In this document: positions 1 through 5,912 of the stretch, piece after piece
Layout of the letters: each line of letters starts with the position of its first letter
Numbering within the stretch: the first letter of the stretch is position 1
The notes under the pieces: generated by a model
Told to the model about the DNA's origin: nothing
Databases searched by the model: none
What the model saw: the letters and a program-made list of their open reading frames with translations, nothing else
Made by a program: the position numbers and the translations under genes
Assembly (NCBI GenBank): GCA_036258795.1
Contig: DATACZ010000114.1
Span: 1-11,862, forward strand
DNA: 11,862 nt
DNA from: DATACZ01 sp036258795
GTDB lineage: Bacteria; Actinomycetota; CADDZG01; JAHWKV01
Reading direction: 5' to 3'

Positions 1-306
1 CACCGTCGCCGGGAAGCGCGCTCTGCCCAGCCGAACCTCGACCTCACCGGCTGCCCGGGCGTTGCGGTACCAGTCGGAGCTGGACCCATGCTCCGAGACC
101 ACCCAGAGCCGGTCCGACTCCACCCTTACGTAACCCATGGGCGTCGCCCGAGGCCGTCCGGACCTCCGCCCTACCGTCGCAACGACGGCCAGATTTCTGG
201 GGGAAACCGGCGGGATGGAGAGCCCAGATCCCAAGATCGCGAGCACCACCTTATTGACGCTCACCTTGCCAAGCTTTTGAACCGCCCTCGTGAGCTTGCG
301 CCTCAT
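1..306 (-). CDS. Deazaflavin (F420)-dependent nitroreductase/oxidoreductase family protein, C-terminus beyond the window
   Basis: Only the first 102 codons are present; the reading frame runs off the left edge. The visible part carries the hallmarks of the DDN/F420H2-quinone-reductase family: a small basic N-terminal helix (residues 1-25), then VGRRSGRPRATPMGYV (45-60), a strand LWVVSEHGSS (67-76) and SDWYRNARAAGEVEV (77-91), matching the family pattern of GRRSG-x-PR-x-TP followed by WY-x-N-L-R-A. These split-barrel proteins bind coenzyme F420 and reduce quinones or nitro compounds, or have unknown substrates; they are typical of actinobacteria. ATG at 306 is the chosen start; TTG at 312 is in frame and possible. 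No strong Shine-Dalgarno sequence is visible. The gene starts 45 bases after the trpF stop on the same strand, so co-transcription is likely. The frame is not obvious from the opposite strand, where a long open frame (88-333) is its shadow. The exact substrate cannot be told. Confidence 0.8.
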   Translation of the reverse strand, partial: MRRKLTRAVQKLGKVSVNKVVLAILGSGLSIPPVSPRNLAVVATVGRRSGRPRATPMGYVRVESDRLWVVSEHGSSSDWYRNARAAGEVEVRLGRARFPATV

Positions 307-351
307 CCCCAAGTGCTGAAGGTTCCCGTGTGACCCGGCCGCCAGATTGGC

Positions 352-990
352 TCAGGTGGTGCGGATTTCGCTCTCAGCCCTGCGTACCGCCCAAACGAAC
401 TCCCGCACCTTAGACAAGTCCTTCTTGCCGGGCGCAGTCTCCACTCCTCTCGAGACATCCACGCCCCAGGGCCTCAGCTCACGGACCAACTCTCCGACGT
501 TGGCAGGTGTGAGCCCACCGGCCACGACGTAGCGCCCCTGCGGCAGAGCTCTGATCCAGCGATACGAGATCTGCTCTACGGGGGCAAGAGGCTGGGTCGG
601 ATCCTTGGGATCCAGGAATACCGCGTCCACATCCAGTTCTTCCGTGGGGACGGACTGTTGGTTAAAGGGGGATATCGCTTTGAACAGCAACAGGTTCGGC
701 CGTGCTTGGCGCAGGTGACCGACGAACTCGGGCGTCTCCGATCCGTGCAGCTGCACGCCGTCTAGCCCGGCCTCTTCGGAGACATCGAGAATAACCTCCA
801 TCCTTTCGTCGACGAACACGCCGACCTTCCGAACCGCGGGGTGAAGGCGCTCACCAATCCTGCGTGCCCTTAGGGCCGAAATTCGGCGAGGGCTGGCAGC
901 AAACATGAAACCCACCGCGTTGGCCCCTGCCCGGACCGCGGTTTGGGCATCGGAGAGCCTGGTGATGCCGCAGATCTTAACGAAGGTCAT
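352..990 (-). CDS. trpF: Phosphoribosylanthranilate isomerase TrpF
   Basis: TrpF isomerises N-(5'-phosphoribosyl)anthranilate to CdRP, the third step of tryptophan synthesis, in the cytoplasm. The 212-residue product has the family's usual length and TIM-barrel order: VKICGIT at 4-10 with the catalytic Cys7, AVGFMFAASPRRIS at 25-38, KVGVFVDE (55-62), DGVQLHGSE (77-85), the barrel strand with the general-acid Asp127 (AVFLDP), and VVAGGLTPANV (155-165) followed by GVDVSRGVE (176-184). An ATG 39 bases upstream (1029) is in frame, but ATG 990 places the conserved first strand right at the N-terminus. Two positions differ from the textbook family. The glycine-rich loop after Asp127 (usually GGTG before FDW) reads PTQPLAPVEQ here, and the usual VDVSSGVE is VDVSRGVE. 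The gene stands alone, with no other trp gene in view. It lies 74 bases downstream of the thioredoxin-like gene. Confidence 0.93.
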   Translation of the reverse strand: MTFVKICGITRLSDAQTAVRAGANAVGFMFAASPRRISALRARRIGERLHPAVRKVGVFVDERMEVILDVSEEAGLDGVQLHGSETPEFVGHLRQARPNLLLFKAISPFNQQSVPTEELDVDAVFLDPKDPTQPLAPVEQISYRWIRALPQGRYVVAGGLTPANVGELVRELRPWGVDVSRGVETAPGKKDLSKVREFVWAVRRAESEIRTT

Positions 991-1064
991 GTCTGAGTTT
1001 ATCCGCGCAGCCAAACGCGGCTGCCCCATATCCTTCGTTACTGGACCTGATCTCAGAGCCGTAG

Positions 1065-1613
1065 TTAGCGCGAAGTCAGCTCCTGGAGGTGCGACCGCAC
1101 CTCTTTTTCGGGGATATGGGTCACACTACGAAACGCCACCTCGCCGTCATCGTTGAGGAAAATCCAGGCCCCTCGGTACCGGACCTCAAGTTGCTCCCAC
1201 AGGCTTCCATCACTATCGATGGCGTGGGTCATCGAATCGGGCCACTTGAATTCGTCGACCGCCTGTTCCATAGCCTTCTCGTTGTCGAGGCCGGGCGACG
1301 TAAGGAACCGAACCTTGCCCTCGTAGTCTCGCGCTACCTGCGCGACCATCGGCGCATCCCGCCGGCAGGGCCCTCACCAGGGGGCCCAAAACCACATGGC
1401 TACGTCCTGACCCGCAAAGTCGCTCCCATCGACCGTGCCGCCACCGAGCTTCGGCACCTGGAAGTCAAGCAGGCTCGTTGCTCTGTCTGCCGATGCTGGC
1501 TGTGCCGGCCGACTTTGGGAGGTGGCTCGGTCCCCTCCCTGGCCCCCGGTTCCACAGGCCAAAAGTGGAATCAGGGTCGCCAGCAAGAAACCGGCAAACC
1601 CTCTCGCGCGCAT
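1065..1613 (-). CDS. Lipid-anchored thioredoxin/TlpA-like selenoprotein with UGA-encoded Sec80 (WAPW-U-GPC)
   Basis: Read through one in-frame TGA (1376-1374), the gene gives 182 residues. Residues 1-20 are a lipoprotein signal ending in the lipobox LLAC (Cys20). A Gly/Ser/Ala linker follows to about 47, then a thioredoxin fold: LLDFQVPKLGGGTVDGSDF (48-66), the strand AMWFWAPW (72-79), TGA as residue 80, GPC-RRDAP (81-88), a helix, VRFLTSPG (101-108), and WIFLNDDGEVAFRS (150-163). Thioredoxins read WAPWCGPC-R here, so the TGA replaces exactly the nucleophilic cysteine. Both sides are in the same frame and clearly family-like, which argues for selenocysteine rather than frameshift or decay. 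Start ATG 1613 has AAGG six bases upstream. The partner Cys83 is kept, giving a U-x-x-C pair. The cis-proline site (normally Q/T-P before the last core strand) is Gly148. It lies 54 bases after gpsA. Expected role: thiol-disulfide exchange outside the membrane. The alternative is a nonsense mutation or sequencing error. Confidence 0.85.
1339..1364 (-). promoter_or_regulatory. Candidate bacterial SECIS hairpin(s) directly 3' of the UGA codon
   Basis: Numbering the mRNA from the U of the UGA (position 1376), two overlapping, mutually exclusive hairpins can form inside the coding region. Hairpin A (1364-1350) pairs CGGCG with CGCCG around the loop GGAUG, starting 14 bases after the UGA. Hairpin B (1356-1339) pairs UGCGC with GCGCA around the loop CGAUGGUC, starting 22 bases after it. 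Both have a G in the first two loop positions, and loop B contains GGUC, the sequence of the E. coli fdhF SECIS tetraloop. Bacterial SECIS elements lie just downstream of the UGA and bind SelB. At this GC content 5-bp hairpins arise easily, so this is supportive, not decisive. Confidence 0.45.
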
Positions 1614-1651
1614 ACCAAACCTTATATGGGAGGACCTGAGAGGAAGTTCTA

Positions 1652-1669
1652 GAGGGATTCTGGGCCCTC
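1652..1669 (-). repeat. Short inverted repeat at the gpsA stop codon
   Basis: On the minus strand GAGGG and CCCTC form a 5-bp stem with an 8-base loop overlapping the end of gpsA. No T-run follows, so it is not a convincing intrinsic terminator. gpsA and the selenoprotein gene may be read as one transcript. Confidence 0.3.
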
Positions 1670-2660
1670 AAATCGGGCTCATCACCAGATCCAGTATCGC
1701 TTGTTCCGGCTTCCGGCCCTCGAAGAGGACGGAATGCACCATGGCCGCCACGGGCAGCTCCACCCGATTCCGCTTGGCGAGAAGCACCGCCTCTCGAGTG
1801 TTGTCGAATCCCTCGACGGTGGTCCCCATCTGCTCGAAGGCTTTCACCGGGTCCAGACCGGTTCCAACCAGGCGGCCGTAACGTCCATTGCGGCCTCCGA
1901 GCAGGGTGAGGTAGAGGTCCCCTGCACCCGATAAGCCGAGCACGGTATCCAGGCGGCCACCGACCGCCAACACCAACCTGCCCATCTCCAACAGACCCCG
2001 GGAGAACAGAGCACCCTTGGTATTGGTCATGGGACGACCCCTGACCTCGGCGATCCCGTCGCACATGCCTATGGCAATAGCCAGCACGTTCTTGAGGGCC
2101 GCCCCCACCTCCACACCCACGATGTCATCGGTTACGAAGCCTCGCAGGGAAGGGGAGGTGATCGCCGCGGCGACCTTTTTTGCCGCCTCGAGATCCTTGC
2201 TGGCGCATGCGAGCCCGGTGGGCGTTCCTGCGGCAAGCTCCACGGCCAGAGAGGGCCCTACCAGCATGACCACCGGATGGCCCGGGGACACCTCTCGGAT
2301 GAACTCCGACATCGGCCTGGCGCTCCCCGACACCCAGCCCTTGGTGGCCACCGCCCAGATCGTGGACCTTCCCAGCAGCTTCGACGCCTCGGTCACCGTT
2401 TCCAACACCCCAACCGACGGGACGGCCAGCACCGCAACCTCTGCCCGCCGAAGCGGCCTGCTCCAATGCCTGTAATTGAGGACGTCGATCTCTTCGGGGA
2501 GCCAGTATCCGAGCGTCGGGTGAACCCGGTCCTTGCGAATGCCGTCCAGGATGAGCTGATCGAACTTGGTCGCGCAGATCGCCACCGTGTGGCCCGACCG
2601 CTGGAAGTTGATGGCGAGGGCGCCCGCCATTGCACCTGCCCCGACGATCGCTACCCTCAT
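1668..2660 (-). CDS. gpsA: NAD(P)-dependent glycerol-3-phosphate dehydrogenase GpsA
   Basis: GpsA reduces dihydroxyacetone phosphate to sn-glycerol 3-phosphate with NAD(P)H, supplying the backbone for phospholipids; it is a cytoplasmic enzyme. The 330-residue product has the standard length. The N-terminal Rossmann motif VAIVGAGAMAGALA (3-16) shows the family's GxGxxx pattern, although the usual AWG is AMA. It continues with VAVLAVPS (75-82), VATKGW containing Lys107, VVMLVGPSLAVELAAG (130-145), the catalytic-lysine helix GAALKNVLAIAIGMCDG (186-202, Lys190), NTKGALFSRGLLEM (213-226), and GLSGAGDLYLT (242-252) followed by GRNGRYG (256-262) with the conserved Arg-Asn. Start ATG 2660 is supported by AGGGG seven bases upstream. 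It is separated from the upstream NlpC/P60 gene by 147 bases and precedes the selenoprotein gene by 54 bases. Sequence drift from typical GpsA is moderate, but all core motifs are recognisable. Confidence 0.94.
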   Translation of the reverse strand: MRVAIVGAGAMAGALAINFQRSGHTVAICATKFDQLILDGIRKDRVHPTLGYWLPEEIDVLNYRHWSRPLRRAEVAVLAVPSVGVLETVTEASKLLGRSTIWAVATKGWVSGSARPMSEFIREVSPGHPVVMLVGPSLAVELAAGTPTGLACASKDLEAAKKVAAAITSPSLRGFVTDDIVGVEVGAALKNVLAIAIGMCDGIAEVRGRPMTNTKGALFSRGLLEMGRLVLAVGGRLDTVLGLSGAGDLYLTLLGGRNGRYGRLVGTGLDPVKAFEQMGTTVEGFDNTREAVLLAKRNRVELPVAAMVHSVLFEGRKPEQAILDLVMSPI

Positions 2661-2696
2661 CAGCTAGCCCCTGATCCCGTCCATAAATCAACAGAC

Positions 2697-2712
2697 GCCG
2701 GAACCTGCCGGC
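2697..2712. repeat. GCCGG/CCGGC inverted repeat in the gap upstream of gpsA
   Basis: A perfect 5-bp stem with a 6-base loop sits 37-52 bases upstream of the gpsA start. On the minus strand GCCGGC could alternatively pair with CTGGC about 14 bases upstream. No clear T-run follows in the direction of transcription. It could be part of a terminator for the NlpC gene or of the gpsA leader; nothing else was recognised in 2661-2807, and no tRNA could be fitted there. Confidence 0.25.
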
Positions 2713-2807
2713 TTATTACGGCCAGGATCCTAGCTCGCGGTCCAGGTGCGCTCACCGGTGCAGAAAGGCCGCTCCTGGCTAGCCCAAGCTCGTCTGATCG
2801 GCGCGGG

Positions 2808-3797
2808 CTAAACTCCCGGTCTGCCCGCCCCCACGTAGTCACGCCGAGCCATCGACCGCACCGCCACGGTTTCACCGGTTTGTGGCGAGTTGATCATGTT
2901 GCCACCTCCGACGTACATCCCCACGTGGTGGATAGGGCGCCCAAAGAACACTAGGTCTCCGGGCTGCAGATCCTCTCGCGAGACCCTCTTCGTAGCGGCA
3001 TACTGCGCCCGGGAGGAGTGAGGCAGAGAGACGCCGGCGGCTCGCCAGACATAAGCGGTGAATCCCGAACAGTCGAAGGAACCGGGACCGCTGGCCCCCC
3101 AGCGATAGGGCCGGCCAATGAGGCCATACGCGGTCTGCACAGCCGTCTTTGCCCCGCCCGACCCGGGAAGGCTGACAATCGGTCCCAGAAGGGGCTTTAT
3201 GGTGCGCACCTCGACGGCGCGGCGTCGCTGAGCTGCCTCGGCGGCGGTGAGGCGGCTGAGAAGGCCCCTCTGCTCGGCCACTCTGCTTCTCAGGCTGGTT
3301 CGCTTTTCCGAAATGGAGTCACTTATTGCTTTGGCCCTGGCCAGCTCTTTCTGAAGCTGAAGGGTGCGCTCATCGGATCGCTGCTTGGCGATGTGAAGAG
3401 AGCTCATAACTCCCGACTCCCAGTCCCCCACCCTGGCGGCGATTCCCATCTTCTTCGAGAAGTCGGACACGCTTTCGGATCCAAACAGTATGAGCAAGAT
3501 GTTCGGAATCCCGACCCGGTAGGCGGCTGCAGCTCGGGACGAAGCGGTCTTTCGCAGCGCCAGCAGGCGTTCGTCGGCAGTCTGCTTGGCGCGGCGAGCC
3601 TCCTGGACCTGTCGTTGCGCCTTGCCCAGGTTGATCCTGGCCTCGTTGTAGTCCTCATCAAGCTGGGAGATCTGAACGGACAGGCGCTCGATCTCGGCTT
3701 GGTGACCAGACCTCGAGGGAACCGCTTGCACGGCCGTCACGGGTAGTAGGAAGGGGATCGACGCCGCGAGGATAAAGCCGGCTCGTCTGCTCCTCAT
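2808..3797 (-). CDS. Secreted coiled-coil NlpC/P60 peptidoglycan endopeptidase (RipA/RipC-like)
   Basis: Residues 1-25 form a Sec signal peptide: basic MRSRRAG, a hydrophobic core, and cleavage expected after AVQA. Residues 32-90 and 130-200 are rich in heptad-like Leu/Ala/Arg/Glu and should form the long antiparallel coiled coil typical of RipA- and PcsB-like wall hydrolases. The C-terminal 110 residues are an NlpC/P60 domain: AVQTAYGLIGRPYRWG (219-234), FDCSGFTAYVWRAAG with the nucleophile Cys243, PGDLVFFG (279-286), HHVGMYVGGG with catalytic His291, and MINSPQTGE with Asn303 at the third catalytic position, where His is commoner. Such enzymes cut the peptide stem of peptidoglycan (D-Glu to mDAP) and help daughter-cell separation. 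The coiled coil in relatives keeps the active site shut until an activator binds; that this applies here is inference. The ATG at 3797 has no obvious Shine-Dalgarno sequence. Confidence 0.92.
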   Translation of the reverse strand: MRSRRAGFILAASIPFLLPVTAVQAVPSRSGHQAEIERLSVQISQLDEDYNEARINLGKAQRQVQEARRAKQTADERLLALRKTASSRAAAAYRVGIPNILLILFGSESVSDFSKKMGIAARVGDWESGVMSSLHIAKQRSDERTLQLQKELARAKAISDSISEKRTSLRSRVAEQRGLLSRLTAAEAAQRRRAVEVRTIKPLLGPIVSLPGSGGAKTAVQTAYGLIGRPYRWGASGPGSFDCSGFTAYVWRAAGVSLPHSSRAQYAATKRVSREDLQPGDLVFFGRPIHHVGMYVGGGNMINSPQTGETVAVRSMARRDYVGAGRPGV

Positions 3798-3838
3798 GCG
3801 CGCATGCTATCCCAGGGCCATCCGGCCAGGCTACCCTT

Positions 3839-3857
3839 AGGCAACCTGATATTGCCT
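3839..3857. promoter_or_regulatory. Inverted repeat AGGCAA-N7-TTGCCT upstream of the NlpC/P60 gene
   Basis: A perfect 6-bp inverted repeat with a 7-base spacer lies 42-60 bases upstream of the NlpC/P60 start. The wider context, TTAGGCAACCT on one side and TTGCCTTA on the other, faintly recalls iron-box (DtxR/IdeR) half sites, but the match is poor. It may be an operator or simply a small hairpin in the leader. No promoter hexamers can be assigned with confidence in 3798-3910. Confidence 0.3.
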
Positions 3858-3910
3858 TAGTGGTGTCCCAAATGCCCCTTGTTCAAGGACCTGCGAGTTT
3901 CGTCTTTGGG

Positions 3911-4945
3911 TCAGGCCAGGTCGTTAAGCCCGTCGACCAGCTGCCGTAGGCGCCCGGCGTGCATCCTGTCGAAGTCGAGCGCGATCCTCGGAAGATCCAC
4001 TACGTCCTGGTCCCTCTTCTCGCCGGGGGACGGCTCGGCCGGCTCGATAGGTCCTTCCAGGATGTCCCGGAACTCATCAGAGAGCCTTTTTAGGTCCTCG
4101 TCCTCTGGCATCTTGGTCAATCGCAGAACAAGCCGGTCTCCCACGTATCGCTGGGAGTGGTAGACGCGGTAGAACTTCTGCACCTCGTTCACCGCCTGGT
4201 CGACATCATCGGTGTAGGTGAAGAGCGCCAGATCGCTCTCCGAAATGTAACCGTGGGTGAGGAGCTCTTCGTGAACGTAGCGGTCGAACGACTTCCAGTA
4301 GGTCCCACCGGGCACATCCAACATGACGATTGGGTGGAGGTCGCTCTTGCCCGTCTGGATGAGCGTAAGAAGCTCGAACGCCTCATCCAGGGTGCCGAAG
4401 CCACCCGGCATCAGGATGAAGGCGTCAGATTCCTTTATGAACATCAGCTTGCGAGTGAAGAAGTACTTAAAGTTGATCAGCTTGGGATCGCCGGCAATTA
4501 CCGGGTTGGCCACCGCCTCGAAGGGCAGAAGGATGTTCACGCCGAATGATCGCGATCCGCCCGCCCCTTCGTGACCGGCCTCCATGATCCCGGGCCCTGC
4601 TCCGGTGACGATCATCCAGCCCTGTTCGGCAAGCTGCCTGGAGATCTCACGGGCCTGCGCGTACTCAGGGTCTTCCTTGCGGGTCCGAGAGGAACCGAAG
4701 ATTGTTGCCTTGCGGACGTCACGGTAGGGGGCAAAGACGCTGAATGCGTAGCGCATCTCTTTAAGGGCCGTGTTGGCGATCTTTCGGTCGAGGCGCGAGA
4801 TGGGATCCTTCGCCAGTCGCATCGCCGTCGTCATCATCTCGAATACGAGCTGTGCATCGGTTGGTGGAAGGTCGGCGACCAGCTCACGTAGTCGTTCGTC
4901 GAGGTGGCTGTCACCGGTCGAGTAGACCCGCCTGGCCCTCTTCAT
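3911..4945 (-). CDS. LOG family protein (TIGR00730-type Rossmann fold, lysine-decarboxylase-like motif)
   Basis: The 344-residue protein has a helical N-terminal region (1-75), then the LOG Rossmann core: ATIFGSSRT (80-88), WMIVTGAGPGIMEAGHEGA (110-128), FFTRKLMFIKESDAFILMPGG (starting about 162), and the signature PGGFGTLDE (180-188). Arg165/Lys166 and Glu188 match positions used in LOG enzymes, which release the free base from nucleoside 5'-monophosphates (cytokinin activation in plants, purine 5'-nucleotide hydrolysis in bacteria). It is cytoplasmic. The C-terminal 80 residues (265-344), charged and rich in Asp/Glu, extend past the usual core, as in the long actinobacterial forms. The start is taken at ATG 4945 because residues upstream (to ATG 5008) would overlap the preceding gene and look unrelated to the family. 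No strong Shine-Dalgarno sequence is present. The older label 'lysine decarboxylase' is misleading. The physiological substrate is unknown. Confidence 0.88.
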   Translation of the reverse strand: MKRARRVYSTGDSHLDERLRELVADLPPTDAQLVFEMMTTAMRLAKDPISRLDRKIANTALKEMRYAFSVFAPYRDVRKATIFGSSRTRKEDPEYAQAREISRQLAEQGWMIVTGAGPGIMEAGHEGAGGSRSFGVNILLPFEAVANPVIAGDPKLINFKYFFTRKLMFIKESDAFILMPGGFGTLDEAFELLTLIQTGKSDLHPIVMLDVPGGTYWKSFDRYVHEELLTHGYISESDLALFTYTDDVDQAVNEVQKFYRVYHSQRYVGDRLVLRLTKMPEDEDLKRLSDEFRDILEGPIEPAEPSPGEKRDQDVVDLPRIALDFDRMHAGRLRQLVDGLNDLA

Positions 4946-4979
4946 TGGGCCATGGTAGCCGAGCCGTGGCTGAACCTGG

Positions 4980-5465
4980 TTACAAGCCGGCTGCCTCCGC
5001 CCAGGCATACTCGTGCGAGGTGACGAGAAGGCGCCAGACTACCTCTAGCTCGTCATCGTCACGGGGGCCAAAGACCATGATCGTGTTCAAAGGAATAAGC
5101 CCGCTCATGGCTACCGGGTGGAGCGCTCCCCAGCCGGCCAACACTACGGACTTTACATACTCGGCCGGCATCACCATATGGAGGCTTCCGTCGTCAGGAG
5201 GGTGGAGGTGAGCAAACTCGTGCCCGATTATGAATCCCTTGTTGGAAGCGGGCGACACAACATCCAGCACGAAAGCCCTTGCCCCCGGCGCAGAGATGAG
5301 GCTGGGGCGAATGATCGTCTGCGGCAGCATCCGCGCCCTCGAAATCAGCTCATCCTGGAGGTGCACAGGCGCGTTCTGAGTTAGCTGCCGGTGAGGATCG
5401 CGGTCCGTGGTCTTTGGTGGTTCGCCCTGCCTCTGCGGAAGCTCGTCCCCGCGGGCGTCCATCAT
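4980..5465 (-). CDS. Luciferase-like (DUF5519) domain protein of unknown function
   Basis: The 161-residue product fits the small actinobacterial family annotated in Pfam as 'Luciferase'/DUF5519. Recognisable stretches are ELPQRQGEPPKTTDRDPHRQ (8-27), QNAPVHLQDELISRA (30-44), PSLISAPGARAFVLD (54-68), the most conserved block GHEFAHLHPPDDGSLHMVMP (81-100), AGWGALHPVA (110-119), and FGPRDDDELEVVWRLL (132-147). Several His and Asp residues in EFAHLHP and DGSLH could bind a metal, but no activity has been established to my knowledge, and the name does not imply light production. ATG 5465 and ATG 5462 are adjacent; TTG 5471 and GTG 5480 are also in frame, so the exact start is uncertain. It ends 34 bases before the LOG-family gene and may share its transcript. 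The in-frame extension upstream to 5951 is antisense to the zinc-ribbon gene and was not included. Confidence 0.8.
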   Translation of the reverse strand: MMDARGDELPQRQGEPPKTTDRDPHRQLTQNAPVHLQDELISRARMLPQTIIRPSLISAPGARAFVLDVVSPASNKGFIIGHEFAHLHPPDDGSLHMVMPAEYVKSVVLAGWGALHPVAMSGLIPLNTIMVFGPRDDDELEVVWRLLVTSHEYAWAEAAGL

Positions 5466-5470
5466 GCGCA

Positions 5471-5560
5471 ATGTCGACACCTGAGCCGGTTGAAGGGCAA
5501 CACCTGGAAATTCTAGAAGTTTGCGCAGAATGCCGACAGGTCTACGCCGCACGGCTCTAA
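5471..5560 (+). CDS. Possible 29-residue CxxC micro-ORF
   Basis: ATG 5471 opens a 29-codon frame ending in TAA, encoding a short acidic peptide with an ECxxC-like segment, VCAECRQVYAARL, at its C-terminus. The segment looks like half of a zinc ribbon, resembling the start of larger zinc-ribbon proteins, and two larger zinc-ribbon genes follow on the same strand. There is no Shine-Dalgarno sequence, and it starts only five bases from the divergent luciferase-like gene. It could be a remnant, a leader peptide or chance. Confidence 0.2.
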   Translation: MSTPEPVEGQHLEILEVCAECRQVYAARL

Positions 5561-5591
5561 AACGGGTCCGCCTTATCCTTGGAGGTAGGCG

Positions 5592-5891
5592 TTGAGAGGT
5601 GAATGTTCGGGAAGGGCAGGCTTGCTGTTCGTAAAGGTAGACCTCAGCCACATACCGGAGTGGGAGAAGAGCCGCAGGTTCTCCACTTTGGTCTGGGAGC
5701 TCGTGAGACGAGCCGAGGGACCGGAGTTCGAGCAGGTCCGGTTTCAGAGACAGGCTCTGGCACTGATCTCCGAGCCGCCCGGATTCATCGCCCAGATCGA
5801 TTGGTCCACCTGCCGGGTCTGCGGTCAGGAGGACCTGACCGTGAAGGGCGTGTGCTACCGCTGCAAGGACACACGCCTCAGCACCCTCTAA
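5592..5891 (+). CDS. Small zinc-ribbon protein of unknown function
   Basis: This 99-residue protein starts with TTG, fixed by a strong GGAGGT (5581-5586) five bases upstream. An ATG at 5603 in another frame leads to an implausible shadow protein. Residues 14-72 are mixed alpha/beta with an aromatic-rich segment (IPEWEKSRRFSTLVWELV) and the strand FIAQIDW. The C-terminus is a four-cysteine zinc ribbon, CRVCG (74-78) and CYRC (88-91), with CX2C-X10-CX2C spacing. I do not recognise the family. The zinc site could serve nucleic-acid or protein binding, but that is inference. The next gene begins 21 bases downstream and is probably co-transcribed. The 126-base divergent gap to the left must hold its promoter; TTGAAG (5489) followed after 17 bases by CTAGAA is a weak candidate. 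Confidence 0.7.
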   Translation: MRGECSGRAGLLFVKVDLSHIPEWEKSRRFSTLVWELVRRAEGPEFEQVRFQRQALALISEPPGFIAQIDWSTCRVCGQEDLTVKGVCYRCKDTRLSTL

Positions 5892-5912
5892 CAAAAGGAA
5901 CTGGATGGCCGC

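Noticed and set aside
88..333. Plus-strand 81-residue reading frame
   Set aside because: It lies antisense to the oxidoreductase gene, is Pro/Arg-rich and has no domain features or ribosome site.
1..354. TGA readthrough from trpF into the F420-type oxidoreductase, which is in the same frame
   Set aside because: TrpF ends at its normal family length before this TGA and the next gene has its own start; the shared frame is a one-in-three coincidence.
1065..1395. Two or three separate short minus-strand genes (1374-1613, 1065-1349, 1213-1395)
   Set aside because: The first two are the same frame split by one TGA and together form one thioredoxin fold, so they are treated as one selenoprotein gene; 1213-1395 is a shadow frame.
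2661..2807. A tRNA gene in the gap upstream of gpsA
   Set aside because: A GGTTC-like string occurs, but no acceptor, D- and anticodon-arm set could be assembled.
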